A stretch of 9,220 nucleotides of DNA from Candidatus Bathyarchaeota archaeon (GCA_005882955.1 VBBB01000151.1:1-9220), one strand, 5' to 3'; numbered from the stretch's first letter, positions 1-6,278 are shown. A program made the numbers and translations. Notes: generated from the sequence alone by a model not told the origin.

Positions 1-865
1 AACAATACCCGATGCCAAACACTCTCCACTCTCCAGTCAAAGGGTTGAAGCTACCGAACTGGCCGCGGCCATGATCGGTAAACCAGACGACGCCCCCGCG
101 GTCGACGGCTAGTTGAATAGGGAAGGTGATTTCAACGCTGGGTGGCGGACCGTAGTCGGTAACGTTGCAGGACCCGGTAAGGCAGGGAGTTATGTGTCCG
201 ATCCTCTTTGCGGTCGTCTCGGCAAACCATATTGTGCCATCAGGTCCGGTAGTAACTCCTTGTAGCGAGGCGTTCGCTACCGGCACGTTGTAGGAATTGA
301 CCAACGTCTTTCCTATAGGGTCGTATTCAACGATTTGGTTGGTGCCTAGAAGTGTGATCCAGATCCTCTCTTTGTTGTCTATGGTCATGTACTGAGGACT
401 GCCTCCTGTGAAAGTCAGTTCAACGGTCATGTTCCCAGGTGTGGTCGATTTGTAGTAAGCGAGACTGTTGTTTTCGAGGAACCAAACTCTAGTTAGGTTA
501 TGATCATAGACTATGTCTGACGGAATCGCTTCTACTAATGTGATAACGGGAGTGACAATAGGTTTGTCGCCTGCACCGACCGTGAAGTTTACTATCTGGG
601 CTTTAGGAGGTTCAACGACATTACCCACAATATTGCCTTCCTTTATCGTGACAATCCAGACAGTCTTGTTGCTGGCTGGATAGAGGACAAACGGCGTAAA
701 GTCTGACGAATTCTGCGAAATACGAAACGTAGTCACGTAAGGATTGGTTGACGAGGATCCAAGTATGACATTGGACGCCATGGGGCCAGCGGCTCTTGTC
801 GTGAAGACTCCAACGAATTGAAAGGAGATTGCTAGAAGGATAATTGAGATCGTTGCCGTTCCCAG
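1..865 (-). CDS. Vgb-type (streptogramin lyase-like) beta-propeller protein, secreted or membrane-anchored, partial
   Basis: No stop occurs between the TAG at 887-889 and the left edge, so the 3' end lies outside the window. A hydrophobic signal or anchor segment (about 800-860) is followed by a short Ser/Thr-rich region. Four propeller blades then follow, each with an hhW(F/I) core: RVWFLENNSLAYY (near 485), RIWITLLGTNQIVEYD (near 355), TIWFAETTAKRIGHI (near 225) and VVWFTDHGRGQFGSF (near 80). They are spaced 41-48 residues apart. This is the pattern of Vgb/SMP-30-like propellers, which archaea carry as extracellular proteins of mostly unknown ligand; a real lyase activity is not implied. 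The start is unclear: the first in-frame ATG (779-781) lies after the hydrophobic segment, and no ATG, GTG or TTG lies between it and the cupredoxin stop. I placed the start at the in-frame CTG 863-865, but ACG at 872-874, 7 nt after AGGGA, is another option. The gene probably shares a transcript with the upstream cupredoxin. Confidence 0.8.
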   Translation of the reverse strand, partial: MGTATISIILLAISFQFVGVFTTRAAGPMASNVILGSSSTNPYVTTFRISQNSSDFTPFVLYPASNKTVWIVTIKEGNIVGNVVEPPKAQIVNFTVGAGDKPIVTPVITLVEAIPSDIVYDHNLTRVWFLENNSLAYYKSTTPGNMTVELTFTGGSPQYMTIDNKERIWITLLGTNQIVEYDPIGKTLVNSYNVPVANASLQGVTTGPDGTIWFAETTAKRIGHITPCLTGSCNVTDYGPPPSVEITFPIQLAVDRGGVVWFTDHGRGQFGSFNPLTGEWRVFGIGYC

Positions 866-886
866 TTGACTCGTCGCGTGTTCCCT

Positions 887-1312
887 CTATGCGACGTTCA
901 ACGATCCGTTCTGCATGAAAGTATGCACAGTACAAAAGGAGATGCAGAACACTCTGAACTGGCCGATCTTAGATGCTAAGAATGGGGGCACTGAAAGGGT
1001 TTGTCCGCCCTGAATCTCGGTCCCCCGTATTGCATAGTTGTCTATTGCAAAACCGTGTGTTTGAGTATCACGGTTGATGATCGTAACCTTGACGATGTCG
1101 CACCGATGCACGCTCATGATCGGCCATTGTCCTTGATGATTCTTGCTGTCGTTGAACCCGTTGATGTTGGCCACGATAGTGAAATTGCGGGTTGTGCCGG
1201 CTATCCCTTCGCAAGGTGAACCGGGAAGACCAACGGCGAACGTCATGATCCCGGCTCCCAGAGCCGCGGCTACTACGATGACGATAACTGCAAGCATCTT
1301 GTTCTTCAGCAC
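887..1312 (-). CDS. Small membrane-anchored cupredoxin with a CuA-like copper loop
   Basis: This 141-residue protein begins with Lys residues and one hydrophobic segment (about 6-28), then a single extracytoplasmic cupredoxin domain. Candidate copper ligands are H86 (in THGF) and the C-terminal loop C123-x3-C127-x2-H130-x2-M133. Two Cys, a His and a Met recall the CuA loop of cytochrome oxidase subunit 2 (C-x3-C-x3-H-x2-M), but this loop is one residue shorter. From memory, the FCTVHxxMQNG form recurs in small thaumarchaeal cupredoxins. The likely role is outer-face electron transfer or copper handling; partner unknown. The GTG start is preceded by GAGG at 1320-1323, 7 nt upstream, which supports it over the ATG five codons later. 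The TAG stop is immediately followed in the same frame by the Vgb-like gene, so the two are probably cotranscribed. Confidence 0.85.
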   Translation of the reverse strand: MLKNKMLAVIVIVVAAALGAGIMTFAVGLPGSPCEGIAGTTRNFTIVANINGFNDSKNHQGQWPIMSVHRCDIVKVTIINRDTQTHGFAIDNYAIRGTEIQGGQTLSVPPFLASKIGQFRVFCISFCTVHTFMQNGSLNVA

Positions 1313-1390
1313 TAGTCTGCCTCGTACCTCGTAAAGGAGAACCGGAGGGTCCTGGAGGAAAACTCGCTAATAGGGTCTTCGCTCATATCA

Positions 1391-1408
1391 TGATCTAGAT
1401 CAATATTG
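1391..1408 (-). promoter_or_regulatory. Candidate TATA element with adjoining 12-bp palindrome upstream of the cupredoxin gene
   Basis: On the minus strand an A/T-rich element, CAATATTG (1401-1408), lies about 90 nt before the GTG start. It runs directly into the perfect palindrome TGATCTAGATCA (1391-1402). A dyad just downstream of a TATA box is a common archaeal repressor site. That this is an operator, or that this is the true TATA box, is inference. The rest of the divergent region 1313-1575 holds isolated TGATCA motifs (1441-1446, 1515-1520) and the tRNA promoter, and I see no other gene of normal length in it. Confidence 0.3.
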
Positions 1409-1540
1409 TTTCGTCTAAGACCATCGTGCGCCGGACTTCCTGATCAAAGACATCTCTCACACTCACCAGCCGTTATCTCTTGCCAGACGCACTTGTACGT
1501 TAAACTGAGCTAGGTGATCATCGATCGTTGCCCCACTCAA

Positions 1541-1549
1541 GATATATTT
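1541..1549 (+). promoter_or_regulatory. TATA box of the tRNA-Leu gene
   Basis: GATATATTT is centred about 30 nt before the first base of the tRNA (1576). An archaeal TATA box acts about 25 nt upstream of the transcription start, which would put initiation near 1570, a few bases before the mature 5' end. It is the most A/T-rich stretch of the local sequence. Confidence 0.6.
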
Positions 1550-1599
1550 GCATAACAAGAGGAGCCTGTTTCACAGCGGGGGTACCAGAGTCAGGTCAA

Positions 1600-1610
1600 A
1601 CACTGACCAC
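1600..1610 (+). other. tRNA-Leu intron 1 (11 nt, D loop, between positions 21 and 22)
   Basis: A four-pair central helix GGTC (1594-1597)/GACC (1605-1608) sits between 3-nt bulges 1598-1600 and 1609-1611. An outer helix forms from 1591-1593 with 1612-1614 (A-T, C-G, T-G). There is no inner helix, so this is the relaxed bulge-helix-loop form. Cutting between the second and third base of each bulge gives exactly 1600-1610. Shifting by one base leaves the mature sequence unchanged but breaks the central helix. Confidence 0.85.
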
Positions 1611-1619
1611 ATGGGCGGG

Positions 1620-1644
1620 TCGCGCCCTAGCACGCGCGCGCTAC
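1620..1644 (+). other. tRNA-Leu intron 2 (25 nt, anticodon stem, between positions 30 and 31)
   Basis: The central helix GGCG (1614-1617)/CGCT (1639-1642) has four pairs including one G-T. It lies between bulges GGT (1618-1620) and ACA (1643-1645). The inner helix CGCGC (1621-1625)/GCGCG (1634-1638) closes an 8-nt loop. The outer helix is weak, with one clear pair (1613-1646). Cutting after the second base of each bulge gives 1620-1644 and joins CGGG to ACTCAAG, completing the anticodon stem. Confidence 0.85.
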
Positions 1645-1651
1645 ACTCAAG

Positions 1652-1706
1652 ACCCGAACAAGAGGTGTCGAGGACTTCTTGATGCTTCTTGGAGCGCGGG
1701 TGTGTT
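1652..1706 (+). other. tRNA-Leu intron 3 (55 nt, canonical position 37/38)
   Basis: The bulges are AGA (1650-1652) and TTA (1705-1707). The central helix CTCA (1646-1649)/TGTG (1701-1704) has three pairs and one T-T mismatch. The inner helix is CCCG (1653-1656)/CGGG (1697-1700). The outer helix is the anticodon stem itself, which exists only once intron 2 has been removed. Inside the intron, 1659-1666 pairs with 1674-1681 as an 8-bp hairpin with one G-T pair. The 3' cut leaves A38 at 1707. Confidence 0.88.
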
Positions 1707-1865
1707 ATCCCGTGGCGTAGGCCTTCGTGGGTTCGAATCCCACCCCCCGCACCACTTTCGCCTGTGGAGATCACGAATTCGAACTGACCGGTCGGCGGAC
1801 ACAATTCGCCATTTCATTACAGATAGAACTCACTCGGACGAACGAATTCAAAAATCTAAATCAAC

Positions 1866-2831
1866 TTGTGGCAACGGACTGTTCACGGCGATATCGTAGT
1901 AGGCAGAGAAAAACTAGCATTGCAGGATGAGACTAGAGGCTTCCAAGAGGGGGAGCGGATTGCAAAGATCTCGGTCTGGACCCTGTTAGCCCTCGGCGTT
2001 GTTGAGATAGTTTTCAGCCTCGTCAGCGGCAGCATCTCGCTTCTCGCAGACGGAATAGACTCTCTCTCCGATGCGGTGGTAAGCTTCTTCGTATGGACCG
2101 GCCTACGCATCATCCGTCGGAGGCCGAGTCGGAGGTTCCAGTTCGGCTACTACAAGGTCGAGAGTTTCACTGCTCTGATCACGGCCATCATACTCGTAGG
2201 CGTCTCTGCCTACATCTTCCTCCGATCCTACAGATCGTTGCTGACCCCTGCACCCATTCTGCTGCCGCTACCCGCCCTCGTCGTCCTTCTCGGTGCGGGT
2301 CTCGGGTCTCTCTATCGTGCGCTCCAAATGCGCCGAATAGCCAACAGATACAACATACTATCCCTCAAGGTTGACGCGAGAAATTCCATCAAGGACTCGT
2401 CCTCATCATTCGTAGCTTTTGCCAGCGTCCTCCTCTCAACGTTCGGAATACACCACGCTGACGCGATTGGAGGAATGCTGATAGCAGTCTACATCCTTAC
2501 AGTCGCCTATGTTGCCCTGCGAGAGTCCAGCCTTGTGCTCCTCGACGAGTTCCATGAGCCAGATCTTTCTCGCGAAATAGAACATCTGATAAGAGCTCAC
2601 CCGGATGTGATGGGGATCAGGGATCTGAGACTTCGTCGCGCCGGACCATTCGTAGTGGGAATACTAGAGGTAGAGGTTGAGGGGAACATGACACTGAACG
2701 AAGCCCACGAGGTCGCTACTGAGCTGGAAACGTCGGTCAGGGCGAGAATCACCGGTCTACGAAGGCTAGTCGTTACTCCTGTTCCCGTAGTCGATCCGCA
2801 CAAACACCCTCACGAACACTATGCGCCTTAA
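1866..2831 (+). CDS. CDF-family divalent metal cation transporter
   Basis: This cation diffusion facilitator would export a divalent metal (Zn, Fe, Mn or Co class) across the cytoplasmic membrane in exchange for protons. The family signature SISLLADGIDSLSDA gives D65-x3-D69 in TM2, and FGYYKVESF marks the TM2-TM3 loop and TM3. TM5 carries N173-x3-D177, where characterised zinc CDFs have His-x3-Asp. A cytoplasmic C-terminal dimerisation domain (about 222-308) follows, and the protein ends in a His-rich tail, HKHPHEH. The 321-residue length is usual. The start is uncertain: TTG at 1866 gives the longest frame, but TTG at 1920 (303 residues) fits better with the A/T-rich block at 1848-1860 acting as the TATA box. 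The gene is preceded by tRNA-Leu and ends in a convergent gap with a candidate terminator. Between 1755 and 1865 I see only this A/T-rich block and a GACCGGTC palindrome (1786-1793). Confidence 0.92.
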   Translation: MWQRTVHGDIVVGREKLALQDETRGFQEGERIAKISVWTLLALGVVEIVFSLVSGSISLLADGIDSLSDAVVSFFVWTGLRIIRRRPSRRFQFGYYKVESFTALITAIILVGVSAYIFLRSYRSLLTPAPILLPLPALVVLLGAGLGSLYRALQMRRIANRYNILSLKVDARNSIKDSSSSFVAFASVLLSTFGIHHADAIGGMLIAVYILTVAYVALRESSLVLLDEFHEPDLSREIEHLIRAHPDVMGIRDLRLRRAGPFVVGILEVEVEGNMTLNEAHEVATELETSVRARITGLRRLVVTPVPVVDPHKHPHEHYAP

Positions 2832-2859
2832 GCCTGGGGCCTTCGAATAGTGTAGTGAA

Positions 2860-2889
2860 CTGAGCGATTCTCAGACTCGGCCGAGTTTT
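2860..2889 (+). terminator. Tandem hairpins and T run after the CDF gene
   Basis: In the convergent gap, CTGAG-cgatt-CTCAG (2860-2874) is followed at once by the perfect palindrome ACTCGGCCGAGT (2875-2886), which runs into TTTT (2886-2889). The order of hairpins and then T residues fits plus-strand termination of the CDF transcript. Archaeal termination depends mainly on T runs and this run is short, so function is inference. Confidence 0.45.
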
Positions 2890-2954
2890 CGGTTGGCAAG
2901 CTTCCACGGACAGCTAGGGTCTTCTAAACGAATCGATTCCTCTAGTGAACGTGC

Positions 2955-4856
2955 TCAAGGTTTCAGATCCTTCACAGTCGTAAATCCGAGCCTCCTCGAG
3001 TAAATTGCAGCGCTAACCAAGCATACCGCGGTGAGTGCTGATGCGGAGATAATTGTTGAAAGCTCTAGGTCTCCGACTGATACGCTTGGATCAGGAACAA
3101 GGAAGAAGATCGAGACGGCCCATCCAACAGGGATTGCGATCAGCATTGAGATCGCAATGACTCCCCATGATTCCCATAGCAACAGTCTGAGTCTGTACCA
3201 GGCATTTGCACCTAACACCTTCAAGACGACGTAATCATTGAACCTTCGGGAGAAATTCGTTGCCACGTAGCTCAGCAATATCCCACATGTTAGAGCCAAT
3301 GCTAGAATCGGAACGAGGAAGATGTGGGACCAAGTATCATTCAGGAATGTCAAGTTTGAGTTCAGAATTGGATCCTGGGAACCAACTACCAACCCGAATG
3401 AGCTTGCCAGTTGTGAAACTGCAATCAAAACTGTTGGGTCACTATTCACTTTCAACAGCAGAACATTGAAGCCATTTAATCCGAGACTCTTTTGAAGAGT
3501 TTCGACGGGTGCATACAGAACTCGTCCAGCGTTGAGGGGATCTACCAGCGCGCTCTTTACGTCATACCGATAGCCGAGGGCGCTTACCTGTGAGAGATTG
3601 AAGGGCGTCTGGACGATATTTCCTACCAGCGAGTCGCCAGCGATCATAGTGTACTGTGCATCACTGCTCTGCAGAAATCCATCAGAAGTGTACCAGTTAC
3701 CTATAGCACTGGTCGCGTTGATTCCCACTATGAGGGCGTTGGTTGAACCAGTGTCCACTTCAGGAATGATCTGGGTGTTGATGTTCTCCCCGGTGTCTTG
3801 GTTGCTCGCGAAATGTGCTCTTACGTAACCTGTTATCGAGCTCATCGTTATCAGTCGCGTGTCTACTGTCTGGACCCCGGGAATCGCTCTAAACGCGGAC
3901 GCGTTCTGAGGAGAAATGATGTATGATTCGTTGCCATAGTCTATCGGGGGAAGAGGCGCTATTCGGGAGAAGGACGTTGCGAGGCTCACGTACTGGTTGT
4001 AGATGTTGATGTTCGCAACGATTAGGACATGTGGGGGCATTGCGCGGACCACATAGCTGGCTGATGTGTCTGCTGAGACTAGCGCTCCGGATAGGACAAT
4101 CATGCTGAGGCAGATACATACGCCCATGCTCAGCAGCGTTTTGTTGAACCCTCTGTCTCGCGAAACGTTTCTTGTTGCCAGGTTGAAGGCGGAGCCGAAT
4201 CTCCCAATTCGGAGGGGCTTTCCTAGACTCTTCAGGTCCAAGTTGGCGAGTTGTTTTGAAATCGCATTAACGCTGGAAGATCCGACAATTCTTCTCACCC
4301 GAACGCTCGCGACCATGTAGGCCAGCAAGAAAGAGATCATCGGGACTACAATCAGAATAGTTGCACCGGCATTAGCAATTGGCCCTACTTGCTTGAACAG
4401 TGAAATTGATGGCCAGGACCACGAAGCGTAGGCCAGGAGTGCCGAGAGCGCCCCTACTAGACAGCTTGAAGCTATTACGAGAAGAGCCTCGAATGTTACG
4501 TATGAGAGAAGACGTCTAGGGAGAGCGCCTGCGGCTTTGATGACGCCAATGTCCCTCATGTGTTGGCTGATCATTGATGAGACCAAGTAAGACGTGGATA
4601 GGAGTCCCACGATGCCAATGAGACCCAGAGCGAGGACCAAGTAAGCGAAGATCAGCCAGGAAATGCCGAACGTTGATCTCATCGACGAATCAACTCCTAG
4701 TCTCGTCGCGAGATCTTGACCAAGGAGTAGGAGGAATGTTGTCGTTGCGACAGTGAGGGTCAAGCCTAGGAATGCTAGGTAGGAGTGAAAGCCTCGCCTT
4801 CTCAGGCTCTTAGTTGCGAACCCTAGCGGGCCTATCAATGCTCCCCAAACTTCCAT
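2955..4856 (-). CDS. ABC transporter permease with two FtsX-like domains (MacB/LolE type)
   Basis: This 633-residue polytopic protein has eight predicted membrane segments: about 26-46, 65-89, 121-145, 163-184, 240-261, 511-533, 562-585 and 600-619. Segments 1-4 and 5-8 each form an FtsX-like unit. The second unit has a large outer domain (about 265-508) inserted after its first helix, like the MacB_PCD domain of MacB. Both units keep the coupling motif that touches the ATPase: IGVIKAAGA (near 103-111) and YVVLKVLGA. Such permeases work mechanically on outer-face substrates (lipoproteins, peptides or envelope proteins) rather than pumping through a pore; the substrate here is unknown. The ATG start lies 47 nt inside the ATPase gene, so the two are translationally coupled. 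The protein has no N-terminal signal besides TM1. Stop TGA. Confidence 0.92.
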   Translation of the reverse strand: MEVWGALIGPLGFATKSLRRRGFHSYLAFLGLTLTVATTTFLLLLGQDLATRLGVDSSMRSTFGISWLIFAYLVLALGLIGIVGLLSTSYLVSSMISQHMRDIGVIKAAGALPRRLLSYVTFEALLVIASSCLVGALSALLAYASWSWPSISLFKQVGPIANAGATILIVVPMISFLLAYMVASVRVRRIVGSSSVNAISKQLANLDLKSLGKPLRIGRFGSAFNLATRNVSRDRGFNKTLLSMGVCICLSMIVLSGALVSADTSASYVVRAMPPHVLIVANINIYNQYVSLATSFSRIAPLPPIDYGNESYIISPQNASAFRAIPGVQTVDTRLITMSSITGYVRAHFASNQDTGENINTQIIPEVDTGSTNALIVGINATSAIGNWYTSDGFLQSSDAQYTMIAGDSLVGNIVQTPFNLSQVSALGYRYDVKSALVDPLNAGRVLYAPVETLQKSLGLNGFNVLLLKVNSDPTVLIAVSQLASSFGLVVGSQDPILNSNLTFLNDTWSHIFLVPILALALTCGILLSYVATNFSRRFNDYVVLKVLGANAWYRLRLLLWESWGVIAISMLIAIPVGWAVSIFFLVPDPSVSVGDLELSTIISASALTAVCLVSAAIYSRRLGFTTVKDLKP

Positions 4857-5550
4857 TCTCGAGAGGAAAGATCACGTCTGCCATCTCGACTATTCGATCA
4901 TCATGGGTCGTGACGACGAGAGTCTTCCCCTTCTCTCCCTTCAGCCGAGCGAGAAGCTTGACGATTTCTAGTCCAGTCTTCTGGTCAAGGTTTCCCGTGG
5001 GCTCGTCGGCAAGAATTAGAGGTGGATCATTGGCGATCGCCCGTGCAATCGCGACGCGCTGCTGCTCTCCTCCGCTAAGTTGAGCGGGAAGATGCTTTGC
5101 CCTGTCGGTGAGCCCGACCATGCTGATGAGCTCCGCTGTCAATTTCTCATTCCTTCCGCTATCACTCCATCCAGCCAGTTCCATCATCAATTCCACGTTC
5201 TCCTCCGCTGTTAGGGTCGAGACGAGATTGTAGGATTGAAAGATGAAGCCTATGTTTGCGGATCTGAACGCTGAGAGAGAATGTTCGTTCGAAGCGTTCA
5301 CATCAAGTCCCAAGACCCTAGCTTCTCCCTGAGAAGGTTTCTCGAGTCCCGCGATGATATTGAGAACGGTTGTCTTGCCAGCCCCCGACGGTCCGACGAT
5401 CGCGGCGAACTCTCTCTCTTTGACGTTCAGGGTTATTGATGAGAGAGCTTTGAGGGGTTTTCCGTTCACCATGTACGCCTTGGAGACGTCTAGGAAGTCT
5501 ACTGCGAGCCCTGGGGCCCTAACCTCGATCTCTTCGTCTTGGGAGCCCAT
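4810..5550 (-). CDS. ABC transporter ATP-binding protein, LolD/MacB family
   Basis: This 246-residue nucleotide-binding protein has all catalytic elements intact: Walker A GPSGAGKT (53-60), Q-loop FIFQSYNLV with Q105, signature LSGGEQQRVAIARA from 158, Walker B LILADEPTGNLD (178-189) with E183, and switch H216 in VTTHD. The YNLVSTLTAEENVELMMELAG stretch and LSGGEQQR are characteristic of the LolD/MacB branch that pairs with FtsX-like permeases. The next gene encodes one, with a 47-nt overlap. A polar stretch of about 17 residues precedes the usual N-terminus of the family. No Shine-Dalgarno is visible before the ATG, and a TATA-like box lies about 36 nt upstream, consistent with a very short leader. 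Stop TAA. Confidence 0.95.
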   Translation of the reverse strand: MGSQDEEIEVRAPGLAVDFLDVSKAYMVNGKPLKALSSITLNVKEREFAAIVGPSGAGKTTVLNIIAGLEKPSQGEARVLGLDVNASNEHSLSAFRSANIGFIFQSYNLVSTLTAEENVELMMELAGWSDSGRNEKLTAELISMVGLTDRAKHLPAQLSGGEQQRVAIARAIANDPPLILADEPTGNLDQKTGLEIVKLLARLKGEKGKTLVVTTHDDRIVEMADVIFPLENGSLGSIDRPARVRN

Positions 5551-5582
5551 TGGGTTTCTTCAGATCTACTGTCTCGATGGGG

Positions 5583-5590
5583 CTTATACT
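5583..5590 (-). promoter_or_regulatory. TATA-like box before the LolD/MacB-type ABC operon
   Basis: AGTATAAG on the minus strand, with a purine-rich GGTAAG just upstream as a possible BRE, is centred about 36 nt before the ATG at 5550. Initiation about 25 nt downstream would leave a leader of roughly 10 nt. It lies in the 90-nt gap after the zinc-ribbon gene. Confidence 0.5.
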
Positions 5591-5640
5591 TACCGACAGG
5601 ATGGACGTGGGCTGAAATGGCTAGTTTGGCTGGTACCAGT

Positions 5641-6204
5641 CTAACAAGAGAAGTTCTGGGTAGCGTTCTGGTCGATTGAGCTGAACGGGCTCGGATTGGC
5701 AGTGCAGGTGTAGAATGAAACGGCCCCCGCTGTGACGTTTGTCCATTGGATTGTGACGATGTAGCTTCCGCTTGAGAGAATTGGGAGGTATATTTGGTAG
5801 GACTTGTCCTGGAAGACGCCAGCGCTCAGATTCCCTGTTAGGGCGCTATTGAAGACTAGTCGGTTCGGGATGCCGTTGTACTGGGTGGAGTAGGGCTGCT
5901 GAAGGGTGACTGTCCCGGTCACATCGGTCACGTCGGGTCCTATGAGGAATGTGCTGGTAAGAAGTCCTCCAACAATGAGACCGATCAATGCGACTATGAT
6001 GATTGCGATAATGTATTTTCTATGGCTGTGAGGCTGGCTCGCCGTTGGCATCCCATAGCCCTGTTGAGGAGAGGAATAGTTTGGGGAATACATTCCACTC
6101 GGCGGAGATGAACTGGAGTTGGTCTGCTTGAGGCTTGTTCCGCGCGCTGGGCAGGAGGTCGTCGTCGATTGGACTTCTTTTCCGCACGCGGGACAGTTAG
6201 GCAT
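5641..6204 (-). CDS. Zinc-ribbon single-pass membrane protein of unknown function
   Basis: This 187-residue protein starts with a short zinc-ribbon-like motif, C4-x2-C7 and C18-P-A-R21. The fourth ligand expected in CPxC-type ribbons is Arg (codon CGC, one base from TGC Cys). A low-complexity Ser/Pro/Gln/Tyr linker follows (about 27-60), then one strongly hydrophobic segment (about 64-88) after HSHRK. An extracytoplasmic domain of about 100 residues (89-187), rich in Thr, Ser and Asn, ends with a Cys near 168 and the last-residue Cys, perhaps a disulfide. The build (cytoplasmic ribbon, linker, one TM, outer beta-rich domain) is common in archaea, without an assigned function. It lies between the two ABC systems on the same strand. 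Stop TAG. Confidence 0.8.
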   Translation of the reverse strand: MPNCPACGKEVQSTTTSCPARGTSLKQTNSSSSPPSGMYSPNYSSPQQGYGMPTASQPHSHRKYIIAIIIVALIGLIVGGLLTSTFLIGPDVTDVTGTVTLQQPYSTQYNGIPNRLVFNSALTGNLSAGVFQDKSYQIYLPILSSGSYIVTIQWTNVTAGAVSFYTCTANPSPFSSIDQNATQNFSC

Positions 6205-6219
6205 GCGCCGAGTTCGGGT

Positions 6220-6230
6220 TCTAATTATTT
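6220..6230 (-). promoter_or_regulatory. TATA-like box giving a leaderless or nearly leaderless zinc-ribbon transcript
   Basis: AAATAATTAG on the minus strand is centred about 21 nt before the ATG at 6204, with no Shine-Dalgarno between. That spacing would start the transcript at or within a few bases of the start codon, as in archaeal leaderless mRNAs. It lies in the 74-nt gap after the ABC-2 genes. Confidence 0.4.
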
Positions 6231-6278
6231 CAGGTTATTCCTAGATGAATCTCGTCGCTCCCGCATGAGCTCGCCAGA

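Larger units (their letters stand above)
1576..1754 (+). tRNA. tRNA-Leu(CAA) interrupted by three BHB-type introns, CCA encoded
   Basis: The acceptor arms GCGGGGG (1576-1582) and CCCCCGC (1744-1750) pair perfectly, followed by A73 and an encoded CCA (1752-1754). The T arm is GTGGG-TTCGAAT-CCCAC (1727-1743). The long variable arm (1713-1726) has a GGC-GTAG-GCC hairpin, as in class II tRNAs. In the raw sequence neither the D stem nor the anticodon stem can close. Removing 1600-1610, 1620-1644 and 1652-1706 gives a D arm with three pairs (10-25, 11-24, 12-23) and the 13/22 mismatch usual for Leu, then an anticodon stem CGGGA/TCCCG with five perfect pairs. It also gives the loop CTCAAGA, with anticodon CAA at 1648-1650 reading UUG. 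The spliced product is 85 nt plus CCA, normal for archaeal tRNA-Leu. The CDF gene starts 111 nt downstream on the same strand. An automatic predictor that expects only the canonical 37/38 intron could miss or mis-fold this gene. Confidence 0.94.

Noticed and set aside
621..935. 104-codon minus-strand frame over the cupredoxin/Vgb junction
   Set aside because: It overlaps the propeller frame, which has recognisable signal and blade motifs; its product is low in hydrophobic patterning and matches no family I know.
1620..1640. GC-alternating stretch GCACGCGCGCGC as a Z-DNA or simple-repeat feature
   Set aside because: It is explained as the inner and central helix strands of tRNA intron 2.
1528..1899. 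Plus- and minus-strand reading frames through the tRNA (1528-1899, 1571-1804, 1727-1930)
   Set aside because: They cover the tRNA gene and its introns, whose RNA structure explains the sequence fully.
1727..2850. tRNA 3' end as an integration (att) site
   Set aside because: I looked for a second copy of the tRNA 3' sequence; only the short GGCCTTCG near 2838 is shared, and no integrase or mobile gene is present.
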